This document shows positions 35,570 through 44,223 of a stretch of 64,000 nucleotides of DNA, one piece after another. The stretch spans positions 1 to 64,000 of the forward strand of contig NZ_WVUG01000008.1 in NCBI RefSeq assembly GCF_017614965.1, in the 5' to 3' direction. The DNA is from Streptomyces griseorubiginosus (lineage in GTDB: Bacteria; Actinomycetota; Actinomycetes; Streptomycetales; Streptomycetaceae). How positions within the stretch are numbered: the first letter of the stretch is position 1; every line of letters begins with the position of its first letter. Under the pieces are notes generated by a model that made no database searches, was not told where the DNA came from, and was given only the letters and a program-made list of their open reading frames with translations. A program made the translations under genes and the position numbers.

Positions 35570-35593
35570 CAACTAGACACGGCACCCTAGTTG
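35570..35593. promoter_or_regulatory. inverted repeat CAACTAG-N10-CTAGTTG
   Basis: A perfect 7-bp inverted repeat lies between the small gene and the DUF4157 gene, ending 2 bases before the AAGGAGG ribosome site (35596-35602). It could be an operator or an mRNA hairpin that limits translation. AT-rich CTAG sites are uncommon in this GC-rich DNA. Confidence 0.4.
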
Positions 35594-35609
35594 CCAAGGA
35601 GGATCTCCT

Positions 35610-37784
35610 GTGCGCTCTGTCGATCGGGAGCACCAGAAGGCCGGCGAGCGGACATCGGGCACGGCGCGCCGGTCGCAGCCGCCGACGACCATGAGCAGCG
35701 CATGGGTGAGGCATCTGCAGCGTGCGGCCGCGGACGGGATCACCTCGTCGCCCGGCGCAGTCGGCCCGGAGGCCACGACCGCCGACCGGGCGCGGATACA
35801 GCGAACCGCGGTCGACGAAAGCCTGCGGTCGTCGGCGCACCCGCTCGACCCCACGCTGCGCAGTGAGATGGAGGCACGGTTCGGCGGTGCCGACTTCAGT
35901 GGCGTACGGGTGCACGACGGGCCGGTGGCGCAGCGCGCCGCAGCCGCCGTCGAGGCGAGGGCGTTCACCAGCGGCGCCCACATCGTCGACGGCGGCGGGA
36001 TGACGAAGAAGGACTGGGCGCACGAGTTGGCGCACACGCTCGACCAGGTGGCGGGACCTGTGCCGGGCACCGACAACGGCGCAGGTCTGCGTATCTCGGC
36101 GGAAGGCGACGCGGGTGAGCGCCGGGCGGTCAACGTTGCCGACCAGGTCATGGGAGCCTCCGCGCCCGTCCAGCGGGTGCCGGCCGAGTACGGCCACGCG
36201 GGGCACGGCCACACGCAGCCGCACACCGGTCAGGCGTCCGTCCAGCGGACGCACGGGAGCACCGCGGTCGAGGACCCGGCCGCCCAGGCGGCCGAGCAGC
36301 AGGCCAACGGTGCGGAGGCCATCGCCCGTCTGAGCCAGTCGATCGAGCGGCACACCGTGCAGACCAGGATGAAGAAGAACGTTTTCGCGCCGGGCACCTG
36401 GTGGCCCGAGCAGTGGATGCTCCAAGGGACGTCTCGGCTCAGGAAGACCCTGGACCGGCGTGTGATGCGTGGCGAGGCGTTCAGCGATCAGGACCTGGAC
36501 GACATCAGGCACCTCTCCCAGGTCAATCCGCAGTGGCTCGACGCCGTGGGCATCGGCACCTACGAGCAGGCCGAGAACTACACCAAGGGCCGCTTCGACG
36601 ACTGGCTGACCCTGCCCGCGGGCAAGCGCGTGCTCACGGCCACCTTGGCCGTCCGCGCCAACCACCCCGCCGTGCGCGGCGCGGACAAGGACACGCCGAT
36701 CTCCCCCGACTACACGCTCGGCAGGTTCATGCTCACCCAGGCGCCCAGCACCTCGCCGCAGGAGAAGCAGGCCCTGGAACGGGAACGGGACCAGCAGATC
36801 CGGGACACGGCCATCGACACCCTGCACCCGGCCGGGATCGCTCCCGAGCGCCTGCACGCGGACGGCATCCCCGAGACGGGCCCCACGACCAGCAAGGGCA
36901 AGGGCAGGAGCACGGCGCCGAACGTCGTGGCGCAGGACGCCCGGGCCCGCGAGATGCTCACCAAGGTGCTGCTCATCCTGCAGAACGGGCTGAAGCTGTA
37001 CGACCCGAAAGCCGGCGCGCACATGGCCGACTACGAAAAGGACGTCGTCCGCGCCCTCGCCCACGGCGGGCGCGTGAACATCCGTATTCCCGCCCTCGGC
37101 TCCGCGGACGAACCGGCCTACTCGCTCCCGCACTTCCTGGGCGTGACCCAGGACGACCGCACGAACACGCGCGCCGGTGACGTCATCGACCGCGGCTTCG
37201 CCACGCACCGCACCGCCATCACGGCCAACAAGGACGGCAAGCCCGGCGCGTTCAAGGAGAAGGGCGGCCCCCTGGCGTCACTCACCAACATGGTGTCCGT
37301 CGGCGCCGACCGCCCGGACCTGTGGGGACAGAACATCTCCGGCGGGGGTCTCGGCTCCAAGGACTGGAACGGCGATGTCGTGCTGCCGAACGGGTCGCAC
37401 GGCCACATGCTGCTGGTCTACCACCGTCCGACGACGAGGAAGGACGGTTCGCTGCAGATCGGCATCGAGACGCTCGCCCCGCATGCCTCCAGTCCGGTGG
37501 GCTATCAGCACGACTTCCGCTCCACCGAGGCCACCGCGAACCCTGAGTCGGTTCTGCACGGCCACAAGGGCGACAAGGTCGGCTCGGGCGGGCTGGGCAA
37601 GAACGAGCGCCTGGTCGAACTCGCGGAGATGGGCAAGGCCCATGCCGGCGGAGACTGGCGCGCCTTCCTCGACGAGATCAAGAAGGAGTGGGATGCCGCA
37701 CTGGCGGCGACCGACGACGGGTCGGAGGAGCGGCGGCTCCTGTACCAGGGCCTGGTCGGCCCGCGGGCCCGCCAGGAATCCTGA
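35610..37784 (+). CDS. DUF4157 (eCIS core-domain) protein with unknown C-terminal domain
   Basis: 724 residues from GTG 35610 with AAGGAGG 7 bases upstream. Residues ~75-150 form the DUF4157 domain: HPLDPTLRSEMEARFGGADF, VRVHDGPVAQRAA and HELAH at 138-142, a putative zinc peptidase motif. DUF4157 proteins are linked to extracellular contractile injection systems, often as cargo. The remaining ~550 residues are soluble; the C-terminal ~250 (GDVVLPNGSHGHMLLVYHRP onward) look like a separate domain that I do not recognise and could be a toxin or enzyme. No sheath, tube or baseplate genes are in the window. Confidence 0.75.
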   Translation: MRSVDREHQKAGERTSGTARRSQPPTTMSSAWVRHLQRAAADGITSSPGAVGPEATTADRARIQRTAVDESLRSSAHPLDPTLRSEMEARFGGADFSGVRVHDGPVAQRAAAAVEARAFTSGAHIVDGGGMTKKDWAHELAHTLDQVAGPVPGTDNGAGLRISAEGDAGERRAVNVADQVMGASAPVQRVPAEYGHAGHGHTQPHTGQASVQRTHGSTAVEDPAAQAAEQQANGAEAIARLSQSIERHTVQTRMKKNVFAPGTWWPEQWMLQGTSRLRKTLDRRVMRGEAFSDQDLDDIRHLSQVNPQWLDAVGIGTYEQAENYTKGRFDDWLTLPAGKRVLTATLAVRANHPAVRGADKDTPISPDYTLGRFMLTQAPSTSPQEKQALERERDQQIRDTAIDTLHPAGIAPERLHADGIPETGPTTSKGKGRSTAPNVVAQDARAREMLTKVLLILQNGLKLYDPKAGAHMADYEKDVVRALAHGGRVNIRIPALGSADEPAYSLPHFLGVTQDDRTNTRAGDVIDRGFATHRTAITANKDGKPGAFKEKGGPLASLTNMVSVGADRPDLWGQNISGGGLGSKDWNGDVVLPNGSHGHMLLVYHRPTTRKDGSLQIGIETLAPHASSPVGYQHDFRSTEATANPESVLHGHKGDKVGSGGLGKNERLVELAEMGKAHAGGDWRAFLDEIKKEWDAALAATDDGSEERRLLYQGLVGPRARQES

Positions 37785-37832
37785 CTTGACGACCATGAGG
37801 CCGCCCAGGCCCTGGTACGGGAGCCGGCAGCG

Positions 37833-38876
37833 TCAGCCCAGGTTTCCCAGTCGGGCGTCGCGCCAGAGATCCACCCCGCCGTCGGTGGCGTACTTGTCGA
37901 TCTCGGCCAGTTCCTCGGCCGTGAAGTCGAGGTGGTCGAGGGCGGCCACGTTCTGCTCCAGCTGCTCGGTGCTGGAAGCGCCGATGACGAGGGACGTGAC
38001 GCGCGGGTCGCGCAGGGCCCAGGCCAGGGCCATCTGGGCCAGGGTCTGGCCGCGGCGTCCGGCGATGGCGTTCAGGGATTTCAGACGCTCGCGCATGTCG
38101 TCGGTCAGCCAGGCGGCGTCCAAGGACGTGCCCCGCGACGCGCGCGAACCCTCGGGGATCCCGTCGAGGTAGCGGCCGGTCAGCAGACCCTGCGCGAGCG
38201 CGGTGAAGCCGATGACGCCGAAGCCCTCCTCCTGCGCCGCGTCGAGCAGCCCGTCGGTCTCGATCCAGCGGTTGAGCATGCTGTACGACGGCTGGTGGAT
38301 GAGGAGCGGAGTGCCCAGGTCCCGGAGGATCGCGGCCGCCTGCCGGGTGCGGTCGGCGTCGTAGGAGGAGATGCCGACGTAGAGGGCCTTGCCCTGGCGG
38401 ACCGCGGTGTCGAGCGCGCCCATCGTCTCCTCAAGGGGCGTGCTCGCGTCCAGCCGGTGGGAGTAGAAGATGTCCACGTAGTCCAGACCCATGCGCTGCA
38501 GGGACTGGTCCAGCGAGGCCAGCACGTACTTCCGCGAGCCACCGCCCTGACCGTAGGGTCCGGGCCACATGTCCCAGCCGGCCTTGGTGGAGATCACGAG
38601 CTCGTCGCGGTAGGGCGCGAGGTCCCGCTTGAGCAGACGTCCGAAGTTGCGCTCGGCGGAGCCGTAGGGCGGCCCGTAGTTGTTGGCCAGGTCGTGGTGG
38701 GTGACGCCGAGGTCGAAGGCGCGCAGGGCGATCTCGCGCTGCACTTCGAAGGGGCGGTCGTCACCGAAGTTGTGCCAGTAGCCGAGCGACAGGACGGGCA
38801 GGTCGAGTCCCGAGCGTCCGGTGCGCCGGTAGCGCATGGGGCCGTCGTAGCGCTCGGGGTTCGCCACGTGGTTCAT
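37833..38876 (-). CDS. aldo/keto reductase (YghZ/GpR-like)
   Basis: 347 residues from ATG 38876 (CGGAG upstream). The TIM-barrel AKR catalytic set is present: Asp and Tyr in HHDLANNYG, Lys in ISTKAG and His in FYSHRLD. The sequence around WDMWPGPYGQGGGSRKY matches the L-glyceraldehyde-3-phosphate reductase/YghZ group, which reduces methylglyoxal-type aldehydes with NADPH. It is divergent from the expansin gene, with a 9-bp inverted repeat between them. It is not closely related to the AKR in the fucose operon. Confidence 0.92.
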   Translation of the reverse strand: MNHVANPERYDGPMRYRRTGRSGLDLPVLSLGYWHNFGDDRPFEVQREIALRAFDLGVTHHDLANNYGPPYGSAERNFGRLLKRDLAPYRDELVISTKAGWDMWPGPYGQGGGSRKYVLASLDQSLQRMGLDYVDIFYSHRLDASTPLEETMGALDTAVRQGKALYVGISSYDADRTRQAAAILRDLGTPLLIHQPSYSMLNRWIETDGLLDAAQEEGFGVIGFTALAQGLLTGRYLDGIPEGSRASRGTSLDAAWLTDDMRERLKSLNAIAGRRGQTLAQMALAWALRDPRVTSLVIGASSTEQLEQNVAALDHLDFTAEELAEIDKYATDGGVDLWRDARLGNLG

Positions 38877-38975
38877 CGGATGGTCTCCGGGTGGTGCGAT
38901 GCGGGGTGCCCCGGGGGGCGGGAACGTGCCCACCTTCCTCCGCCGTGATCGGGAAGTCCAACCCTTCCCGCGCAT

Positions 38976-39004
38976 CGGATTCAGCAGCGTCGATTCTGAA
39001 TCCG
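38976..39004. promoter_or_regulatory. 9-bp inverted repeat between divergent AKR and expansin genes
   Basis: CGGATTCAG-N11-CTGAATCCG, a perfect two-half-site dyad spanning 29 bp, is in the 226-bp divergent promoter region. The geometry fits a dimeric repressor controlling both genes. No regulator gene touches it; the nearest is the LacI-type gene at 40075. Confidence 0.45.
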
Positions 39005-39102
39005 CGCAGGCGAGTCGTGCAAAGAGTCCGGCAACCTTTTCGCCTCGGGCGGTCACTGAAGGGTGCACCATCAGCTCGCTCTCCCGAACGGACAGACAGA
39101 CA

Positions 39103-40059
39103 ATGCAGACAGCGAGGCAGGCCGCGCGGCGGCGCAGGCAGAGACGCAGGCTCGTGCTGGGCGCCACGGTGGGGTTGGGCGTCACCGGCGTTCTCGCCTA
39201 CTTCGTCATGGGGCTGGTCCCGGACAGAAGGGCCGATGCGGTCGCCGCCGCGGCCACGCCGGTCGCGACCACTGCGGTCAGATCCACCCCCACGGCTGAG
39301 ACCGGCACTCCGGACGCGTCGGCCAGTTCCGCTTCCCCGACCGGCACGCCCAAGCCGACGGCTTCCGCGGCCACGCCCGCCGCGCGGAAGTCGGCCAAGG
39401 TCACCCCGCTGGCACCGCGCAGGACGGCCGCCACCACGTCGTCGGCGGGACGGATCCAGCCCGGTACCTCCTACAAGGGAGTCGCCACCGCCTACGACGC
39501 CAAGGACGGAGACGGTGCGTGTCTGTTCGGCCCGAGCCCCGACCTCATGATCGCGGCGATGAACACCACCGACTACGAGACGTCCAGGGCGTGCGGCGCG
39601 TACGTGCTCGTGCGCGCGGCCAACGGCAGGTCCGTCACCGTACGGATCACCAATGAATGCCCGCTGCCCTGCGCTCCCGGACAACTCGACCTCAGCCAGC
39701 AGGCCTTCGCCAAGCTCGCCGATCTCAGCGTCGGCCGGCTCGCGATCACCTGGAGCCTGGTGAGCCCCAGCTCCATCGGCACCATCTCCATCCGGTACAA
39801 GACGGGGTCCAGCGTCTACTGGTGCGGCATCCAGGTCATCGACCACCGAAACCCCGTGACGGCACTGGAGGTACGGACCGGGAGCGGCTGGCGGCGGCTG
39901 CCGCGGACCAGCTACAACTACTTCCTCTCCGCCGACGGCGCCGGATGCGGCGGCTCCATCAGGATCACGGACATCTACGGCCAGCAACTGACCGTCAACG
40001 GCCTCGCCGTGAAGCCGAACGTCGTGCAGCACACCCAGGTGCAGTTCGCCCGGCACTGA
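39103..40059 (+). CDS. bacterial expansin-like protein
   Basis: 318 residues from ATG 39103. An Arg-rich N-terminus (RRRRQRRR) precedes a membrane segment (LVLGATVGLGVTGVLAYFVMG), then a ~90-residue Ala/Ser/Thr/Pro linker. A double-psi beta-barrel (GVATAYDAKDGDGACLFG, SVTVRITNECPLPCAPGQLDLS) and a C-terminal beta-sandwich (SSVYWCGIQVIDHRNPV) resemble expansins such as EXLX1. Expansins loosen cellulose or wall polymers without hydrolysis. The single N-terminal segment may anchor rather than release it. No strong ribosome site. Confidence 0.8.
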   Translation: MQTARQAARRRRQRRRLVLGATVGLGVTGVLAYFVMGLVPDRRADAVAAAATPVATTAVRSTPTAETGTPDASASSASPTGTPKPTASAATPAARKSAKVTPLAPRRTAATTSSAGRIQPGTSYKGVATAYDAKDGDGACLFGPSPDLMIAAMNTTDYETSRACGAYVLVRAANGRSVTVRITNECPLPCAPGQLDLSQQAFAKLADLSVGRLAITWSLVSPSSIGTISIRYKTGSSVYWCGIQVIDHRNPVTALEVRTGSGWRRLPRTSYNYFLSADGAGCGGSIRITDIYGQQLTVNGLAVKPNVVQHTQVQFARH

Positions 40060-40074
40060 GCACCCCGGCCACCG

Positions 40075-41124
40075 CTACGGTCGTCGTGCATCCCTCACCG
40101 GGCGCCGTGTGGACCGGCGAGGGATCAGCACCGGCTGTACGAGCCGACGCCGGTCCACACCGGCGCGGCCGTTGATGACGGCGATCAGCAGGTCGACCGC
40201 CGCGTCGCCGGTGCGGTCCGGACGGAGGCTGAGCGTGGTGACGGGTGGTGTGGTCGTGGCATAGTCGGGGTCCTCGCTGACGCAGGCCACCAGGAGATCC
40301 CGCGGTACCCGAAGACCGTGCTGGCGGGCGGCGGCGAGGATGTTGTGACCGGAATCGGAGTAGACGCCGATGACGGCGTCCGGTCTCGGATCGTGGTCGA
40401 GCAGCCGGGCGACCGCCTCCTGTTCCGCCGTGAAGTAGTCGGGCATCGACGCGTACTCCTCCACCAGGACATGCATGTCCTGTTCGGCGCACCAGATCCG
40501 GTGGGCGTCGGCGATCAGGCGCGGGTACGCGTCGTCGTGCACGGGCAGGGTGAGCCCGATCCTCCGGGCACCGCGGTCCACGAGGTGGTCGAGCAGGAGC
40601 CGCAGACCGGTGTCGTGGTCGGCGTCGACCCACGCGTCGCACCAGTGGGCTTCGGGCGGCCGGCCTTCGCAGACCATGGGGATCCCGCGCTCGCTCAGCA
40701 GGGAACGTACGTGGTCGTCCGCGCGTGGGCCGACGTGGATGACGCCGTCCATCGGGGTGTTCAGCCACATCCACGGCGACATGGAGTTCGGCATCACCTG
40801 CAGCAGGTAACCGCGTTGGTGTGCCGCCGCCATGGCAGCCAGCACGAGGTGCGCGTAGAACGGGATCTCGGTGTAGGGGACGGGCAGGTCGCCGTACGTG
40901 GTCATGGTCAGGCCGAGCACCCCGGTGGCGCCGCGGGCCAGGGCGCGGGCGGTGCTGGCGGGGGCGTAGCCGAGTTCGCCCGCCGCGGCCAGGACGCGTT
41001 GCCTGGTCGCCTCGGAGAGCCGGCCGGTGCCGTTGAGCGCGTTGGACACCGTGGCCGTGGACACGCCGGCCCGGGCGGCCACGGCGTCCAGCGTGGGACG
41101 TCGCCAGACACGCGAACTCGTCAT
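40075..41124 (-). CDS. LacI family transcriptional regulator
   Basis: 349 residues. The N-terminal HTH and hinge read TLDAVAARAGVSTATVSNALNGTGRLSEATRQRV, classic LacI/GalR. The C-terminal ~280 residues are the periplasmic-binding-like effector domain (GVLGLTMTTYGDLP, PDAVIGVYSDSGHNILAAAR). The end is Arg-rich. It is convergent with the expansin and divergent from the ferric-reductase gene; it may control either or itself. Confidence 0.93.
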   Translation of the reverse strand: MTSSRVWRRPTLDAVAARAGVSTATVSNALNGTGRLSEATRQRVLAAAGELGYAPASTARALARGATGVLGLTMTTYGDLPVPYTEIPFYAHLVLAAMAAAHQRGYLLQVMPNSMSPWMWLNTPMDGVIHVGPRADDHVRSLLSERGIPMVCEGRPPEAHWCDAWVDADHDTGLRLLLDHLVDRGARRIGLTLPVHDDAYPRLIADAHRIWCAEQDMHVLVEEYASMPDYFTAEQEAVARLLDHDPRPDAVIGVYSDSGHNILAAARQHGLRVPRDLLVACVSEDPDYATTTPPVTTLSLRPDRTGDAAVDLLIAVINGRAGVDRRRLVQPVLIPRRSTRRPVRDARRP

Positions 41125-41162
41125 ACGGACCCCACGTTCCCAACTGCCCTGTGACGCCTTGT

Positions 41163-41178
41163 GGTTAAGAGCCTAATC
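41163..41178. promoter_or_regulatory. weak candidate LacI-type operator
   Basis: GGTTAAG-AG-CCTAATC is an imperfect 16-bp dyad (5 of 7 pairs), located 39 bp upstream of the LacI gene start and before the ferric-reductase gene. The position is right for autoregulation, but the symmetry is imperfect and lacks the usual central CG. Confidence 0.25.
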
Positions 41179-41229
41179 AGTCAGCGTGCCCGGCGACGTC
41201 CCCCGGCTGCCGGTGGACGGGGCTCAAGC

Positions 41230-42603
41230 ATGCACACGTCACCAGGACATGAAGAGGACTCGGTGGAAGCGACACATACGCAGGTGCGGCGAAGCACCAC
41301 ATCTCCGGTCGTTGCGGCGCGTGGTGCGCTGTGGACCTTCGTCGTCGTCAACTTGGTGATCGTCGAGGGACTCTTCCTCACGGCAGGGACCGGCGGTCAG
41401 AACGGAGTGCTCACGGTCGCCAGGTTCTTCGGCCTGCACGCCGCCGTACTCATGCTGTTCCAGCTGCTGCTGGTGGCACGGCTGCCGTGGCTCGACCGCC
41501 GCGTCGGCATGGACCGGTTGACGCTGTGGCACCGATGGGTCGGCTTCACCCTGCTGTGGACCATCCTCGCCCACGCCGTCCTGGTGATACTCGGCTTCGC
41601 GAAACTGAGTGGCACCTCGATACCGAAGACCTTCTCCTCGCTGGCCGACGTGCCGGCCTCCCTGCTGGGGATGTGCGCGGCGGCGATCGTCGTGGTGATC
41701 GCCGTGGTCTCCGCCCGCTACGTGAGACGGCGGCTGCCCTACGAGGTCTGGCACGGCCTGCACCTGCTGCTGTACGTGGCGTTGGGGCTGGCGTTCGTGC
41801 ACGAGTTGCGGGAGACCACGACGTTCAAGTCCTCCGCGTTCGCGGAGATCTACTGGTGGGCCTTGTGGCTGTTCGCCTTCGGTGCCCTGATCGCGGGGCG
41901 GGTCGTCATGCCTGTGTGGCGCAACGTCTATCACCGCTTCGAGGTCGCCGCGGTGGTGGAGGAGTCCGACAACGTGGTTTCGGTGCACATCACCGGCCGC
42001 CGTCTCGACAGACTGCCGGTCCGTGCCGGGCAGTTCTGCATCTGGCGGTTTCCCGGGCACAACCCCTGGTGGCTGGCCAATCCGTTCTCCCTGTCGGCAG
42101 CGCCCGACGGCCAGACGCTGCGGCTGACCGCCAAGGCGCTCGGCAGCACCAGCGCCGGACTGCGGCACCTCGAGGTCGGCAGCCGCGCCTTCGTCGAGGG
42201 CCCGTACGGGGCGTTCACGTCACTGCACCGAACGCGGTCCGGTGCGTTGCTGATCGCCGGAGGCGTCGGGATCACGCCCATCCGCGCGCTGCTGGAGGAG
42301 GATTCGGCCGGTGATGTCGTCGTGCTGTACCGCGTGCGCAGTGAGAGTGACGCGGTCCTGGTCGACGAGGTGCGTACGCTGGTGGCCCGCCACGGCGGAC
42401 GGCTGCACCTGCTCACCGGCCGGCGGGACGAGGGGGCCTCGCCCATCGAGCCGGACGGTCTGCGGGCCCTCGTCCCGGACGTTGCCGAACGCGACGTGTA
42501 CGTCTGCGGGCCGCCGGCGATGACGTCGACCGTCCTCAGTGCGCTGCGCGCGCTGGGGGTCTCCCGACGGCAGGTGCACGCGGAGCGGTTCGGCCTGGCC
42601 TGA
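41230..42603 (+). CDS. ferric-reductase-like transmembrane flavocytochrome
   Basis: 457 residues from ATG 41230; GTG 41263 with AGAGGA is an alternative start. About six membrane segments contain paired heme-ligand His (LWHRWVGFTLLWTILAHAV and EVWHGLHLLLY...AFVHEL). The cytosolic half has an FAD domain (RAGQFCIWRF, NPFSLSA) and an NAD(P) domain (GGVGITPIRAL, VCGPPAM). It passes electrons from NAD(P)H across the membrane, probably to ferric iron or another acceptor. An FMN-binding partner gene, often adjacent in related loci, is not present. Confidence 0.9.
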   Translation: MHTSPGHEEDSVEATHTQVRRSTTSPVVAARGALWTFVVVNLVIVEGLFLTAGTGGQNGVLTVARFFGLHAAVLMLFQLLLVARLPWLDRRVGMDRLTLWHRWVGFTLLWTILAHAVLVILGFAKLSGTSIPKTFSSLADVPASLLGMCAAAIVVVIAVVSARYVRRRLPYEVWHGLHLLLYVALGLAFVHELRETTTFKSSAFAEIYWWALWLFAFGALIAGRVVMPVWRNVYHRFEVAAVVEESDNVVSVHITGRRLDRLPVRAGQFCIWRFPGHNPWWLANPFSLSAAPDGQTLRLTAKALGSTSAGLRHLEVGSRAFVEGPYGAFTSLHRTRSGALLIAGGVGITPIRALLEEDSAGDVVVLYRVRSESDAVLVDEVRTLVARHGGRLHLLTGRRDEGASPIEPDGLRALVPDVAERDVYVCGPPAMTSTVLSALRALGVSRRQVHAERFGLA

Positions 42604-42679
42604 CGATGCGTTCATGGCAGCGGCTCCACGCGCGGTGAGGATGCCTCGCCCGTTTCGCGGTTCAGTGAGGGCGTGATCG

Positions 42680-42862
42680 TCACCGGCGCGGCCATGCGTA
42701 GCGGGTCTCGCTGGACGTCGGCAGCTTGCCGAAAGCGAATCCCACAGCGGGTTCGACGCGATACAGCCTGACGTCGCCGGCGACGACGGGCTCGCCCAAC
42801 CCGTAGCGCCGGCCAGCCGGCGCCGTCTCCTGGTGATGACCCGGGTTCGCAGCGAAACTCAT
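42680..42862 (-). pseudogene. possible PPOX-family (flavin oxidase-like) C-terminal remnant
   Basis: The frame contains GDVRLYRVEPAVGFAFGK and SSETRYAWP, which resembles the end of pyridoxamine-phosphate-oxidase-like proteins (FGKG..SQTRW). The upstream part of the domain is missing, so it would be a 60-residue scrap. The match is short and read by eye. Confidence 0.35.
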
Positions 42863-42886
42863 CGGTCACGATCTCGACGCAAGAGA

Positions 42887-42920
42887 CATCCCATCACAGA
42901 TGGGGAACATTGATGGGATG
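42887..42920. promoter_or_regulatory. inverted repeat CATCCCATC-N16-GATGGGATG (candidate operator)
   Basis: Perfect 9-bp inverted repeats lie about 200 bp upstream of the sugar transporter operon. The half-site CATCCCAT recurs at 42934 and 43030, giving four copies in 150 bp, which suggests cooperative binding by a sugar-responsive regulator (one of the GntR or DeoR proteins of the locus). Confidence 0.5.
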
Positions 42921-42932
42921 GATCTGGTAGCG

Positions 42933-42943
42933 ACATCCCATGT
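42933..42943. promoter_or_regulatory. palindrome ACATCCCATGT (candidate GntR operator)
   Basis: An 11-bp dyad with half-sites ACAT/ATGT. The same half-sites and spacing (ACATACAATGT) occur at 57298-57308 between the fucosidase gene and the second GntR gene, linking the two promoters. Confidence 0.5.
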
Positions 42944-42999
42944 TGCCTCCCTCTCACCTTGCGTCTTCCGCAAATCTCCTCCCGCTTTCGTCCTACCCC

Positions 43000-43029
43000 T
43001 AGACAACCCCGTCGCTACGACCCTATAAA
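43000..43029 (+). promoter_or_regulatory. putative vegetative promoter of the sugar operon
   Basis: TAGACA (43000-43005), an 18-base spacer and TATAAA (43024-43029) match the main sigma-factor consensus at 5 of 6 positions each, unusually good for this DNA. Transcription would start near 43036, about 75 bases before the binding-protein gene. Confidence 0.5.
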
Positions 43030-43038
43030 CATCCCATC
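43029..43038 (+). promoter_or_regulatory. ACATCCCATC operator half-site overlapping -10/+1
   Basis: This is the downstream copy of the CATCCCAT motif. It begins on the last base of the -10 hexamer and covers the expected transcription start, so a bound regulator would repress. Confidence 0.45.
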
Positions 43039-43111
43039 TCTCCACCAGCGACACCCAATCGTCGCACCGGCGTAACAACCCCGCCTTCGGGACCAGCGCG
43101 AGGAAGTACCC

Positions 43112-44176
43112 ATGAGACTCAGAACCGCACTCAGCTCCACCGCGTCCGTCGTCTGCGCACTGACGCTGCTCAGCGCGTGCAGCGGCGGCTCCGGCACCTC
43201 CGCCTCGTCGAGCGACAAGCCGCTCGTGGGCGTCGACTACCCGCGGTCCGACACCGACTTCTGGAACTCGTACATCAAGTACACGCCCGATTTCGGCAAG
43301 CAGCTCGGCCTGTCCCTCAAGACCACGAACTCCCAGAACGACGTCGCCAAGCTCACCGCCAACGCGCAGACGTTCATCAGCCAGGGCGTCAAGGGCATCG
43401 CGATGGCTCCGCAGGACACCGCGGCGATCGCGCCGACCCTGGCTCAGCTGGAGGCGAAGAAGATCCCCGTCGTCACCGTCGACACCCGTCCCGACAGCGG
43501 CAAGGTGTTCATGGTGGTACGGGCCGACAACCGCGCCTACGGCGAGAAGGCCTGCCAGTTCCTCGGCACGAAGCTCGGCGGCAAGGGCAAGGTCGTCATG
43601 CTGGAGGGCGGCCTCGACTCGATCAACGGCCGTGACCGCACCGAGGCGTTCAACGACTGCATGAAGAAGAACTACCCCGGCATCAAGGTGTTCGGCGAGG
43701 CCACGAACTGGGACGGCGCGGTCGCGGCGCAGAAGCTCCAGACGGACCTGACCGCCAACCCGGACATCAAGGGCGTCTACATGGAGTCCAGTTTCGGCCT
43801 GTCCGGCACGCTGCAGGTGCTCAAGCAGAAGAACCTGCTGGTGGGTCCGAAGGACAAGAAGCACGTCTTCATCGTGTCCAACGACGGAATCCCCGAGGAG
43901 CTCAAGGACATCGCCGCGGGCAAGATCGACGCCACCGTCTCCCAGCCCGCCGACCTGTACGCCAAGTACGCCCTGTACTACCTGAAGGCCGCGATCGACG
44001 GGAAGACGTTCAAGCCGGGCAAGACCGACCACGACAGCACGATCATCAAGGTCCGTGACGGTCTGCTGGAGGACCAGCTCTCCGCTCCCCTGGTCACCGC
44101 CGACGGCGGCACCTACGGCGGTGTGGCCAGCGTCAAGAGCGACGACACCTCGCTGTGGGGCAACAACCTCGGCTGA
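43112..44176 (+). CDS. ABC sugar transporter substrate-binding lipoprotein
   Basis: 354 residues. A lipoprotein signal ends LTLLSAC (Cys 23), then a Ser/Gly linker and a periplasmic-binding fold of the ribose/xylose class (VGVDYPRSDTDFWNSYI, GIAMAPQDTAAIAPTL, IPVVTVDTRPD). It captures a monosaccharide outside the membrane for the ATPase and permease that follow. Context points to L-fucose or a stereochemically related sugar. First gene of the operon; GAGGAAG lies upstream of the ATG. Confidence 0.93.
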   Translation: MRLRTALSSTASVVCALTLLSACSGGSGTSASSSDKPLVGVDYPRSDTDFWNSYIKYTPDFGKQLGLSLKTTNSQNDVAKLTANAQTFISQGVKGIAMAPQDTAAIAPTLAQLEAKKIPVVTVDTRPDSGKVFMVVRADNRAYGEKACQFLGTKLGGKGKVVMLEGGLDSINGRDRTEAFNDCMKKNYPGIKVFGEATNWDGAVAAQKLQTDLTANPDIKGVYMESSFGLSGTLQVLKQKNLLVGPKDKKHVFIVSNDGIPEELKDIAAGKIDATVSQPADLYAKYALYYLKAAIDGKTFKPGKTDHDSTIIKVRDGLLEDQLSAPLVTADGGTYGGVASVKSDDTSLWGNNLG

Positions 44177-44223
44177 CCTGCCTTCCCAGGGACCCAACGG
44201 CTATCCAGTACAAGGCGGTTGAG

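Noticed and set aside
35547..37208. 553-residue minus-strand frame over the DUF4157 gene
   Set aside because: The plus strand has a perfect ribosome site and the DUF4157 motifs; the antisense frame has no recognisable domain.
42866..44197. 443-residue minus-strand frame over the sugar-binding protein
   Set aside because: The plus strand encodes a lipoprotein with a clear binding-protein fold; the minus frame has low-complexity Val/Gly/Arg text.
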